Part shown: piece by piece, positions 8,012 to 15,607 of the stretch | Layout of the letters: every line of letters starts with the position of its first letter | Position numbering within the stretch: the first letter of the stretch is position 1 | Assembly (NCBI GenBank): GCA_965262315.1 | Contig: CBDHFJ010000152.1 | Location: forward strand, 1 to 22,042 | Direction of reading: 5' to 3' | Length of the DNA stretch: 22,042 bases | Source of the DNA: JBCCFK01 sp965262315 | Lineage (GTDB): Bacteria > Actinomycetota > Acidimicrobiia > Acidimicrobiales > UBA8592 | Notes under the pieces: generated by a model | What the model saw: the letters and a program-made list of their open reading frames with translations, nothing else | The model's database searches: none | What the model was told of the DNA's origin: nothing | Translations under genes and position numbers: made by a program

Positions 8012-8108
8012 CACCTGCTCGCTCAACGACGGCCGGGCACGACTCGAGCGTCGCGAGCCTTGATGTTCCGCCAACCCGATCGTTTCGTGCTGCCCTGCGC
8101 CGCCAGTA

Positions 8109-8145
8109 AATGAGAATGGGACTCATTCCTAATCAGGGCTATAGT
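8109..8145 (+). promoter_or_regulatory. Metalloregulator box and leaderless promoter of the methyltransferase-permease pair
   Basis: AATGAG-AATGGGA-CTCATT (8109-8127) is a perfect 6-7-6 inverted repeat. A nested GAATG-GGACT-CATTC repeat occupies 8114-8128. TATAGT at 8140-8145 is a strong -10 lying 7 nt before ATG 8153, so the transcript should be leaderless. The repeat covers the expected -35 position, as a repressor operator would. Confidence 0.6.
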
Positions 8146-8152
8146 TCCCTGC

Positions 8153-8956
8153 ATGTCTCTCCTGGATGCCTGGGACGACCAGCAGACGCGGTACATCGCC
8201 GCCCGCGAGCAGCGTTTTGACACCCTGATCACGGTCGTCGAGTGGCTCGCCTCGGAGTCGGGGAACCGCCACCCCGTCGTCGTCGATCTCGGTGCCGGTC
8301 CGGCTGCGATCGGTCGACGCCTCCTTGAGCGGCTGCCAACGGCGTCCTACGTCGGCATCGACATCGACCCGGTCCTGCTGCAGCTCGGGCGCCGCCTCGC
8401 CGACGAGTTCGATCCTGGCCGGTTGCAGATGGTCACTGGCGACGTCGCCGACCCTGCATGGCTCAACAGTGTCGGGGGCGGGACGGCCGATGTCGTATGT
8501 TCGTCGACCGCTCTCCACTGGTTGCCGACGGACGGTCTTCGCCAATGTCTTCGCAACGCCTACCAGGCGCTTCGACCGGGCGGCGTGCTGCTGAACGCCG
8601 ACCATCTCGGCTACGGCGAGCAGGCACCGTCGCTGACCGCGCTCGCTCAGTGGGTGGCCGCTCGCGACGAACGGGAGGCGGCGGACCGCGGTGTCTTGAG
8701 CTGGGACGACTGGTGGACCCGGGCCCGGGCCGACGACGAGCTGACGCCGCAGATGGAACAGCGAGACCGCATCGTCGGCTCGTCCGCCGTCGACGATGAG
8801 GCCGAGGACGATGACGACGTGCCCGAGCCACGGCCGCCGCTCCGTGAGTTCCTCGAGCTGGCCAGGAGCACCGGCTTCTCGGAGGTCGAGACCGTCTGGC
8901 AACGCTTCGACGACCGCATCGTGCTCGCCGTCAAGCCGGGGCCGCCGACCCCGTGA
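8153..8956 (+). CDS. Class I SAM-dependent methyltransferase coupled to a FecCD permease
   Basis: This is a 267-residue soluble methyltransferase resembling the trans-aconitate methyltransferase type. Motif I is VVVDLGAGPAAIGRRLL. The acidic end of strand 2 is YVGIDIDPVLLQLG. Strand 4 is ADVVCSSTALHWLP, and RPGGVLLNADHLGYG follows the post-I region. The C-terminal part holds a very acidic stretch, DDEAEDDDDVPEP. Its TGA overlaps the GTG of the FecCD permease gene (GTGA at 8953-8956), so the enzyme is made together with an iron/metallophore-type permease. It might modify a chelator or a small acid involved in metal handling; the substrate is unknown. Confidence 0.86.
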   Translation: MSLLDAWDDQQTRYIAAREQRFDTLITVVEWLASESGNRHPVVVDLGAGPAAIGRRLLERLPTASYVGIDIDPVLLQLGRRLADEFDPGRLQMVTGDVADPAWLNSVGGGTADVVCSSTALHWLPTDGLRQCLRNAYQALRPGGVLLNADHLGYGEQAPSLTALAQWVAARDEREAADRGVLSWDDWWTRARADDELTPQMEQRDRIVGSSAVDDEAEDDDDVPEPRPPLREFLELARSTGFSEVETVWQRFDDRIVLAVKPGPPTP

Positions 8957-9636
8957 CGGCCCAGCTCCAACGCCCGCCCGCCAAGCAGGCCACGAGCGAT
9001 GGCGACACTGGCTGGAGCTGGAGCCGCCGTCCTGCGCTCATCGCCCTGGCGATCGGTGCACTCGTCTCGGTTGTCGTGGCGATCGGCCTCGGCCCGGTTC
9101 AGGTCGCCCCGTTGACCGTCATCCGCATCATCGGGCACCACACGATCGGGGCGCCAGGCGAAGCGACCTGGGCCCGAACCGACGATGCGATCATCTGGCA
9201 GGTCCGCTTGCCGCGTGTCCTGCTCGGCGCGATCGTCGGGGCCTCGCTCGGCGTCGTCGGCACGGCACTCCAGGCGCTGGTTCGCAACCCGCTGGCCGAG
9301 CCCTACATCCTGGGTGTCAGCTCCGGCGCGTCGACGGGAGCCGCAGCGGCGATCCTGTTCGGCGTCGGCTCCGGGCTTGGTGCGCACTCCGTGTCGCTGA
9401 TGGCCTTCTTCGGAGCGCTCGGCGCCTTGGCCTTCGTGCTCGCGCTGGCCCGGTCGACCGGTCGGATCACCCCCTCTCGCATGCTGGTCGCCGGGGTGGC
9501 CGTCAGCTACCTGCTGAGCGCCACCACGAGCCTGCTCATCCTGTTCGCCGAGAGCGCCGAGGGCGCTCGAGCCGTGATGTTCTGGCTGCTCGGTTCCCTG
9601 GCCAACGCCGACTGGTCGACACTCTCGATCACGGCG
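8953..9636 (+). pseudogene. FecCD/BtuC-family ABC permease, C-terminal third missing
   Basis: This is an inner-membrane permease of a siderophore/cobalamin-type importer. The N-terminal 228 residues are well conserved: WQVRLPRVLLGAIVGASLGV, ALQALVRNPLAEPYILGVSSGA, TPSRMLVAGVAVSYLLSA and FWLLGSLANADWSTLSITA. A full member has about 330-350 residues and should continue through the GPIxFVGLxxPHxxR region. Instead the frame runs into antisense CobW sequence and stops at 9669. The break lies inside 14 nt (TCTCGATCACGGCG, 9623-9636) that fit both genes. A deletion or chimeric join removed the rest of the permease and whatever followed. Confidence 0.85.
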
Positions 9637-9740
9637 ATGCGCTTGCCGTGCTGCTCGGTGAGGATGTGATTCAACAGCGTCGTCTTGCCAGCCCCAAGGA
9701 AGCCGGTCAGCACGGTTACGGGAACGCGATCGTCGGTCAT
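9623..9740 (-). pseudogene. COG0523 (CobW/ZigA-type) GTPase, first 39 codons only
   Basis: ATG 9740 opens a frame containing VTVLTGFLGAGKTTLLNHIL, the Walker A (GxxGxGKT) of COG0523 metallochaperone GTPases, followed by EQHGKRIAVIE. Family members continue with NEFGE and run to about 350 residues. Here the sequence passes at once into the FecCD permease read backwards, so only the N-terminus remains. COG0523 proteins are often Zur-regulated and supply Zn or Co under limitation. A GATAAT/TTCTCAT box and a leaderless -10 sit directly upstream. Confidence 0.85.
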
Positions 9741-9746
9741 CCCGTG

Positions 9747-9763
9747 ATGATAATCGTTCTCAT
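9747..9763 (-). promoter_or_regulatory. Zur/Fur-like box overlapping the -10 of the COG0523 GTPase
   Basis: ATGATAATCGTTCTCAT (9747-9763) is an imperfect 8-1-8 palindrome. On the minus strand it contains TATCAT (9752-9747), lying 6 nt before ATG 9740, a leaderless -10. The shape resembles known Zur boxes of the TGATAAT...TTATCA type. Identity of the regulator is inferred. Confidence 0.55.
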
Positions 9764-9803
9764 TCCGGGTTGGGGCGACAGGACCCTGAGCGCCAAGGGG
9801 CGA

Positions 9804-9831
9804 TGAGAATAGTTCTCGCTCCCGGTACGAT
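9804..9831 (+). promoter_or_regulatory. Metal box and leaderless promoter of the FecB-type operon
   Basis: TGAGAATAGTTCTCG (9804-9818) is a near-perfect palindrome (GAGAA-TAG-TTCTC). TACGAT at 9826-9831 lies 7 nt before ATG 9839. The palindrome covers the -35 region. Together with the box at 9747 it makes a divergent control region between the GTPase and the importer. Confidence 0.6.
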
Positions 9832-9838
9832 CTTCGCC

Positions 9839-10829
9839 ATGCGAAGCACGAACTTGCAGTACCTGGTGGGCTTGGTGGCAGTGGTGGCCTTGGTGGTCGC
9901 AGCGTGCGGCTTGGACTCTTCGGACGAAGCCGACGGGACGGAGGCCGGTTCGATCTCGGTGACCGACGCGACGGGAGCGGTCATCGAGCTCGACTCGCCG
10001 GCGACACGCGTCGCCTGTGTCCACGAGCTGTGCACCGACATGATGTCGAGCCTCGGGGTCCTCCCCATCGCGGACTACCGTGATCCTGCGGCGACCGGCG
10101 TGGCCGCGTACTACGGCGACGACGCCAGCGACGTTCCGCTGATCGCCGACCGGGACTCGGTCGAGGAGGTGGCAGCACTCGAACCCGACCTGTTCGTGCT
10201 GCGCGACGGTCAAGAGGAGCGCAAGGCTGCCCTCGAGTCCATCGCCCCGGTCCTGATCGTCGACATCACCTCGACCGAGACGCTGGCTGAGGGGCTGCGG
10301 AACCTCGGCGTCCTGCTCGGCCAATCCGACGAGGCGGAGGCGTTCCTCGACGGCTACGAGTCGGCGATGTCGGAGCTCACCGACGGTGTTCCCGACGGTG
10401 CAGCCGAGACCAGGGTGGGGATCGGCTTCTCGGACCCCGGCGACTACTACTGGATGATGTGGGAGTCCAACGCCATGTGCCAGCTCATCCGGGAGATCGA
10501 GGCTGGCAGTTGTGTCTTCCCCGATCAGCCGGTCTCGGAGTACGGCTCGCCCGACGGTGAGTTCGCCGCCGAGTTCGTGCTCGAAGCCGATCCCGAGGTG
10601 TTCGTCTCGATGACGTGGGAGGGTGCAACGCCGGTGGAGGACCGCGACGGTCCGGTGTGGTCGGAGCTCTCATCGACGCAGGCCGGTCGGTTCTATGACG
10701 ACTCGTCGAACGGAGCCTTCGGCAACGGCCTGACCGCGCTGTGGTACGCCGCCGAGCTGTATGCGTTCAACGCGTTTCCCGGATGCCGGCTTCGACGATC
10801 CCGGGCCTTGGCCGACCTGGACGCCCTAG
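9839..10829 (+). CDS. FecB/FepB-type metal-chelate binding lipoprotein (one frameshift near its end)
   Basis: This is an extracytoplasmic receptor for the FecCD/FecE importer that follows. The N-terminus is a lipoprotein signal, with lipobox VAAC and Cys at residue 23. The body begins ISVTDATGAVIELDSPATRVAC, typical of family 8 binding proteins, then VAALEPDLFVLRDGQ and a long helix linking the two lobes (LAEGLRNLGVLLGQSDEAEAFLDGYE). An extra base in the TTTCCC run at 10775-10780 throws the frame off. Removing one base gives the ending LYAFNAFPDAGFDDPGPWPTWTP and a TAG at 10827-10829, about 329 residues. Without that correction the gene reads straight into the next permease. The ligand is unknown. 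Confidence 0.9.
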
Positions 10830-11831
10830 TCAGGCACCGCGTTCCGGTCGTAGTCGCTGGCGCGTCGCTGGCACTTCTCGCCGGTGCCCTCGCCTCGTTG
10901 GCCTGGGGCGCACCGTCGCTTCGACTCGGCGAACTGATCGACGTCCTGAGCGGCCGCGAGCCCGGCTCCAACGCCGACCTCGTGGTCCATCAACTCCGGC
11001 TTCCCCGGCTGCTCGGGGCGGCCGGGGCCGGCGCCGCACTCGGCGTGGCCGGGACGATCGTGCAGGACGTGCTCCGGAACCCCGTGGCCGGTCCCGAGCT
11101 GCTCGGGGTCTCGTCGTCGGCATCGTTCGGCGTCGCCGCCCTCTCGGTCGCCACCGCGACCGGGCCGTTCGTGGCCACCGGTGTCGCCCTCGCCTGCGGC
11201 GTCATCGGCGGGGCGGCGGTCATCGCCCTCTCGCTAGGTCGACGGGATCCGGTCGATGTGGTGCTCATCGGCTCGGCCGCCAACGCGGTGGTCGGCGCCG
11301 GGATCATCGCCCTGCTCACGCTGTCGCGCTACGCGGGGGGCTCGGCGGTGAACCGGCTCTTCCGCTACCTGATCGGAAGCCTCTCGACGGTCGACTGGCC
11401 AGCGGTCGAGCTTCTGGCGGTGTGGTGCGCGGCGCTGGTCCCCCTCACGGTGCTGGCCCGACGACCCGTCGAGGTGCTCCGTCTCGGCGAAGACGCGGCC
11501 GAGTCGCTCGGCCTGCGGGTGGTGCGGGCCCGGGTCCTACTGCTCGGCCTCGCTGCGGCCTGGGTGGCTCCCGTCGTCGCCATCGCGGGACCGATCGGGT
11601 TCGTCGCGCTGGCCTCGCCCCATGTGGCGAGGGGGGCCTCCGGTCGTTCGTCGTTCGGTTCCGTTGCGGCCCTGAGCGCCCTGATCGGCGCGGCCGTCGT
11701 CGTCGTCGCCGACGCTGCGGCGCGCCTGGTGGTCTTCCCCCACGAGACCCCGGTCGGGTTTGTGGACGGTCGCCGTCGGCGAACCGACGATCATCCTCGT
11801 CATCGCCCACTACCGGACGCCGAGCACATGA
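10808..11831 (+). CDS. FecCD-family ABC permease 1 (one frameshift near its end)
   Basis: This is the first permease of the metal-chelate importer. The start is uncertain; TTG 10808, overlapping the end of the binding-protein gene, is the best in-frame candidate. Family motifs are LRLPRLLGAAGAGAALGVAG, IVQDVLRNPVAGPELLGVSS, the RYLIGSLSTVDW region and GPIGFVALASPHVAR. An extra T in the TTT run at 11759-11761 breaks the frame after HETPVG. Corrected, the protein ends LWTVAVGEPTIILVIAHYRT and stops at TGA 11829-11831, about 340 residues. The stop overlaps the start of the second permease (ATGA). Confidence 0.87.
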
Positions 11832-12823
11832 TGAGGCGCCGCACCTGGGTCGTGGTGCTCGTCCTCGGGGTCATCGGCTCGATAGGCCTCGGCTCGACGT
11901 GGATCGACCCGGCCGAGATCGCCGACGCACTACGCGGCGCCCCTCGCAGTCGAGCGCATGAGATCGCCATCTGGGACGTCCGCTTGCCTCGGACCGTCCT
12001 CGGCGTCGGTGCGGGGGCGATGCTGGGTGCCTCGGGGGCGATGCTCCAGATGCTGGTGCGCAACGCGCTCGGGTCACCGGATCTCACCGGGGTGACGGCC
12101 GGCGGCGTGCTCGGCGCCGTCGTGACCGTGACCGCTGGGCTCGGACCGACTACGGTCTCGGCCTCGGCCATCGCCGGCGCCCTGGTGGCCTCGACCGTCG
12201 TGGTGGCGATCGGCTGGACGTCGCTGAGCACCGACCCACGGCGATTGGCGGTCGTCGGCGTCGTGGTGTCGGCCGTGGTCGGAGCGTCGACGTCGCTGGT
12301 CCTGGTCATCGGGGGCGGCAACCCGGACACCATCGTCCGCTGGCTGATCGGCACGCTGGAGTCGCGCGGCTGGCCGGAGGCGCGGCGGCTCGGCGTCGGT
12401 CTCCTCCTCGCGCTGCCGCTGACCGCCCTGGCCATCCCGGCCTGCAACCTCTCGGCGCTCGGCCCCTCCCACGTGATCGCCCTCGGCGCTCGGCCTCGCA
12501 CGCTGGCTGCGCTGATCCTCGGAGCGAGCTGCGCCCTGGCCGGGAGCGCCGTCGCCGCCGTCGGCGCCATCGCCTTCATCGGCTTGATCGCCCCACATAT
12601 CGCCCGCCGGTTCGGCGGGGCCGACGCCCGCCAGCTCGTTCCCAGCAGCGCGCTGGTGGGCGCGACGCTGCTCATCGTCGCCGACATCACCGCCCGCGTG
12701 TTCACCATCGGTTGGATTCCGGGCCTGGCCGACTCCAGCCTCGGGACACGACGACTCCCGGTCGGCGTATTCACCGCCGTCCTCGGCGGGGTCGCCTTCA
12801 TCCGGATCGCCCGCCGACCATGA
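11828..12823 (+). CDS. FecCD-family ABC permease 2
   Basis: This is the second, intact permease of the importer, 331 residues. It has the usual first helix (WVVVLVLGVIGSIGLG), then IWDVRLPRTVLGVGAGAML, MLQMLVRNALGSPDLTGVTA, VRWLIGTLESRGW, AVGAIAFIGLIAPHIARRF (the coupling-loop region) and a C-terminal LPVGVFTAVLGGVAFI. The start is ATG 11828, or the adjacent ATG 11831, overlapping the previous stop. It ends in an ATGA overlap with the ATPase gene. The pair with permease 1 should form a heterodimeric channel as in FepDG. Confidence 0.93.
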   Translation: MMRRRTWVVVLVLGVIGSIGLGSTWIDPAEIADALRGAPRSRAHEIAIWDVRLPRTVLGVGAGAMLGASGAMLQMLVRNALGSPDLTGVTAGGVLGAVVTVTAGLGPTTVSASAIAGALVASTVVVAIGWTSLSTDPRRLAVVGVVVSAVVGASTSLVLVIGGGNPDTIVRWLIGTLESRGWPEARRLGVGLLLALPLTALAIPACNLSALGPSHVIALGARPRTLAALILGASCALAGSAVAAVGAIAFIGLIAPHIARRFGGADARQLVPSSALVGATLLIVADITARVFTIGWIPGLADSSLGTRRLPVGVFTAVLGGVAFIRIARRP

Positions 12824-13662
12824 CCGACCCCACCGACCCCTCGCGCCTGTCCGGTCGGGCGATCACCGTGAGCGCCGGCGACAAACGTCTGATCGGAGAG
12901 CTCGACGTCGACTTGGCGCCCGGCACGGTGACCGCGATCATCGGACCAAACGGCGCTGGCAAGTCGACGCTCCTCCGGGCGCTCGGTCGCCTGACGCCCG
13001 TGACATCCGGCCGAGTCCTCCTCGACGGCATCGACATCCACACGCTGCGGCCGCGAGAGGTCGGCAGAGCGCTCGGCATCCTGAGCCAGACCGCGGAGGC
13101 GCCGACGGGCTTCACCGTCCGGCAGCTCGTCGAGCAGGGCCGGTACCCCCACACCGGACTGCTCGGCATGCTCCGGCAATCCGACAGCGATGCGATCCGG
13201 CGGGCGCTGGCCGACACCGCGCTTGAGGATCTGGCCACACGAACCGTTGCCTCCCTCTCTGGCGGTGAGCGTCAGCGGGCCTGGCTGGCTCTGGCCCTTG
13301 TCCAGGAACCGGACACACTCCTGCTGGACGAGCCGACCACCTTCCTGGACATCGCCCACCAGCTCGAAACACTGGACCTCATCGCCGAGCTGAACCGCTC
13401 GCGCCGAATCACCATCGCCATGGTGCTCCATGACCTGAACCAGGCCGCACGATTCGCCGACCGCATCCTGGTCCTCGACGAGGGCCGAATCGTCGCCGAC
13501 GGAACGCCGACGTCGACCATCTCCAGCGAGTTGATCGCCGAGGTCTTCCGAGTCGACGCAACCGTCGACGTCGATCCGGTATCGGGGCGACCCAGCGCAA
13601 CGTTCCATCGCTCGCTCGGAGCGACCGGCCAGAAGCAGCGAGGATCCGACGCGGCCGGCTGA
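12820..13662 (+). CDS. FecE/FepC-family ABC transporter ATPase
   Basis: This is the cytoplasmic ATPase driving the metal-chelate importer, 280 residues. Walker A GPNGAGKST lies at residues 42-50. The Q-loop is in ILSQTAEAP, the signature LSGGERQR is near 145-152, Walker B LLLDEPTTFLD is near 166-176, and the switch His is in VLHDLNQAARFAD near 201-210. The TTFLDIxHQ pattern is typical of siderophore/cobalamin-type ATPases. The ATG at 12820 overlaps the permease stop (ATGA); an in-frame reading from 12712 is only an extension through the permease gene. It completes the operon binding protein - permease - permease - ATPase. Confidence 0.95.
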   Translation: MTDPTDPSRLSGRAITVSAGDKRLIGELDVDLAPGTVTAIIGPNGAGKSTLLRALGRLTPVTSGRVLLDGIDIHTLRPREVGRALGILSQTAEAPTGFTVRQLVEQGRYPHTGLLGMLRQSDSDAIRRALADTALEDLATRTVASLSGGERQRAWLALALVQEPDTLLLDEPTTFLDIAHQLETLDLIAELNRSRRITIAMVLHDLNQAARFADRILVLDEGRIVADGTPTSTISSELIAEVFRVDATVDVDPVSGRPSATFHRSLGATGQKQRGSDAAG

Positions 13663-13812
13663 CCGCACCATTGGTCTGCTCTCCGGGGGTCGGGCCAGGT
13701 CGACGACCCAGCCGACAGGTGGTACCGAGTGCCACGCTCACTCGACATCGTCGGTACCGGCGCGCTGATCGCAGGCCCTGTCCCTGTCCCCTTGGCGGGT
13801 AGTGTCTCGACC

Positions 13813-13962
13813 GTGAGACGTAAGGCCTTCGTCGCCGTGGGGTTGACGATCAGCTTGCTCGCCGCCCTCCTCATGCTCGCCGATGTCGTCGATGTGGGGT
13901 GGGGCATTGCGATCGGAGCGGTCGGCGTCGGCGTGCTCGGTAGCTCAGCTGCGAAGCGATGA
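13813..13962 (+). CDS. Small two-helix membrane protein
   Basis: This is a 49-residue protein starting at GTG 13813 with N-terminal VRRKAF. Two hydrophobic segments follow (VAVGLTISLLAALLML and IAIGAVGVGVLG), and the protein ends SSAAKR. TAGTGT at 13800-13805 lies 7 nt upstream, so the gene fits the leaderless pattern and needs no ribosome-binding site. The frame is open further upstream to 13729, but that part is not protein-like. No family recognised. The 150 bp between the ATPase stop and this gene show no clear feature. Confidence 0.55.
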   Translation: MRRKAFVAVGLTISLLAALLMLADVVDVGWGIAIGAVGVGVLGSSAAKR

Positions 13963-14161
13963 GTGGCGACCACGCCGCGTAGCGGCGGCCCGGCCCGGAC
14001 GCGGGCAAAGCCGGTCGCTCGGGCCTTCGATGCAGTGACGGCTGGGTAAGGAGACCCGACCCCAATCGTCCGGCGGATCGGGCGGAGGTTCCACGGCGCA
14101 GGGATCGACGTGAGCATCCGCACAACCTCGATCGACACAGGGCGCTGGCGAGGGAGCGACT

Positions 14162-14914
14162 TCAGGTCGGGGTTGGATCGGCACGAACGAGCAAGCGCAT
14201 TCGACCGGCGGGAATAGCTCGGCGGACGTAGAGCATCGGGTGCCCGGCGGCATCGCTGTTGAGGCCCGTCCGAACGAGGACTGGTGAGCCGAGCGGGACC
14301 GAGAGTTGCTCGGCGATACGGCGGGTCGCCGCTGCGGCTTCGAAGGCTCGCCATGTGTAGTACGTCTCGGCGCCGACGACGGTGTGCATGAATCCGCGGC
14401 CGAGGCCGTCTCGGGCCAGTGTTTCGATCTCGTCGAGGGGAATGGCGGTTCGAGTCCAGTGCTGGTTGTGCGCCATCAGCTCCCCGTCGATGGAGACCAA
14501 CGTCTCGATCCAGGTCAACGGCCCGGGGCCGAGATGCTCGGCCGCCTCCCGTGGTGCCTCCGTCTCGCCGACAGCCAGGAGGGTCTCGGCGATGGACCAC
14601 TCGGCCGTCGACGGGTCGGCAATGAACCGGTCGCGGAGCGAGTCCCAGCTTCCCGCTGCCATCTCGACTTCGATCGTTCTCGGCGGCTCGGCGACGAACG
14701 TACCGACACCCTGGCGAGCCACGACGTGGCCGGTTCGAGCCAACTCCCCGAGAGCGTGACGAACGGTCAGGCGATTGACCCCGAAGCGACCGGCGAACTC
14801 GATCTCCGTCGGGAGTCGTTCCCCCGGCGTGAACTCCGCCCCTTCGATGAGGTCGAGGATGGCGTCGTAGAGCTGTGCGTGGAGCGGTGCAGGGTCCTCC
14901 CGGTTGAGTACCAC
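14162..14914 (-). CDS. GntR-family transcriptional regulator, HutC/PhnF type (UTRA domain)
   Basis: This is a 250-residue DNA-binding regulator. The N-terminal winged helix spans about residues 8-75: PLHAQLYDAILDLIEG, PGERLPTEIEFAGRFGVNRLTVRHAL and the wing ARQGVGTFVAEPP. The C-terminal UTRA ligand domain begins near residue 90 and contains WIETLVSIDGELMAHNQHW and the YVRRAIPAGRMRL ending. It starts with GTG at 14914. PhnF-type members control phosphonate uptake, and a phnE fragment lies just beyond on the other strand. However, only a few bases separate the two, leaving no room for a promoter on either side. The true upstream region is probably missing. Confidence 0.9.
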   Translation of the reverse strand: MVLNREDPAPLHAQLYDAILDLIEGAEFTPGERLPTEIEFAGRFGVNRLTVRHALGELARTGHVVARQGVGTFVAEPPRTIEVEMAAGSWDSLRDRFIADPSTAEWSIAETLLAVGETEAPREAAEHLGPGPLTWIETLVSIDGELMAHNQHWTRTAIPLDEIETLARDGLGRGFMHTVVGAETYYTWRAFEAAAATRRIAEQLSVPLGSPVLVRTGLNSDAAGHPMLYVRRAIPAGRMRLLVRADPTPT

Positions 14915-14916
14915 CC

Positions 14917-15435
14917 CAGGAAGTCTTCATCGGGCGTATGTTCCCGCCCGACTGGTCGGAACTGGGGACCGCGGTTCGACTGATGTGGGAGACCCTCGGC
15001 ATCGCCTTCACCGGCACGTTCTTCGGCTGCCTGCTCTCCTTGCCCCTCGCCCTCCTGGCCGCCCGCAACGTCACCCCCGAGCTGTGGATCCGCCAGCCTG
15101 TTCGCTTCGCGGTGAACATCGTCCGGGCCATTCCCGAGCTGATGTGGGCGCTGCTGTTCGTCTCGGCCGTCGGCCTGGGGCCGCTGGCCGGCACCATGGC
15201 GATCATCGTGGGTACCGCTGCTGGCGTCGGTCGCTTGTTCGCCGACATCTTCGAGGCGGCCGACATGAAGGCATGGGAGGCGGCGTCGGCGACCGGCACC
15301 AGTCGAGCCCAGCGGATCACGTGGGTGTTGTTGCCTCAACAGCTGCCGACCATGGCCAGCTACAGCCTGCTGATCCTCGACGGCAACGTGCGGGCCGCGT
15401 CCCTTCTCGGCTTAGTCGGCGCAGGCGGGATCGGG
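14917..15435 (+). pseudogene. phnE: Internal piece of PhnE-type phosphonate ABC permease, both ends missing
   Basis: The frame reads EVFIGRMFPPDWSELG, then AVRLMWETLGIAFTGTFFG, LPLALLAARNVTP, NIVRAIPELMWALLFVSAVGLGPLAGTMAI, EAASATGTSRAQRITWVLLPQ and RAASLLGLVGAGGIG. It aligns from about residue 48 of E. coli PhnE (FFPPDFS) to its VGAGGIG. The first membrane helix and the last 40-50 residues are absent. A stop codon sits just upstream at 14905-14907, and the sequence changes character immediately after GGIG. ATG 14938 could be used as a start, but the lost C-terminus makes function unlikely. No phnC or phnD is visible. Confidence 0.82.
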
Positions 15436-15607
15436 ACAAGATGTCACTGCGCCCGTGCAGGTTCGCTGGCATGGATGCGGAGTAGCCGAAGGGCTCGTGA
15501 GCGGCGTCGAAGCCGAACACGATGTCGCTGACCTGAGTGATTCCCCGGATCCGGAAGAAGTCGCGGATTCGATGCAAACGGATGGCGAAGTGATCCGTCT
15601 CAGGACC
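15436..15607 (-). other. Unassigned stretch, possibly a minus-strand gene fragment
   Basis: On the minus strand a frame from about 15600 to 15437 reads HFAIRLHRIRDFFRIRG, then ITQVSDIVFGFDAAHEPFG and YSASMPANLHGRSDI. In a hand count over about 37 codons it has higher third-position GC (about 76%) than the antisense plus frame (about 62%). The plus frame is in exact register, is open into the repeat protein, and could instead be that protein's acidic cytoplasmic tail (from GTG 15497). I recognise no family for either reading. The left edge coincides with the break in phnE. Confidence 0.3.

Noticed and set aside
9770..12823. Single 1017-residue binding protein-permease-permease fusion
   Set aside because: Two one-base indels create it; the corrected frames give normal endings, a stop at 10827 and an ATGA junction at 11828.
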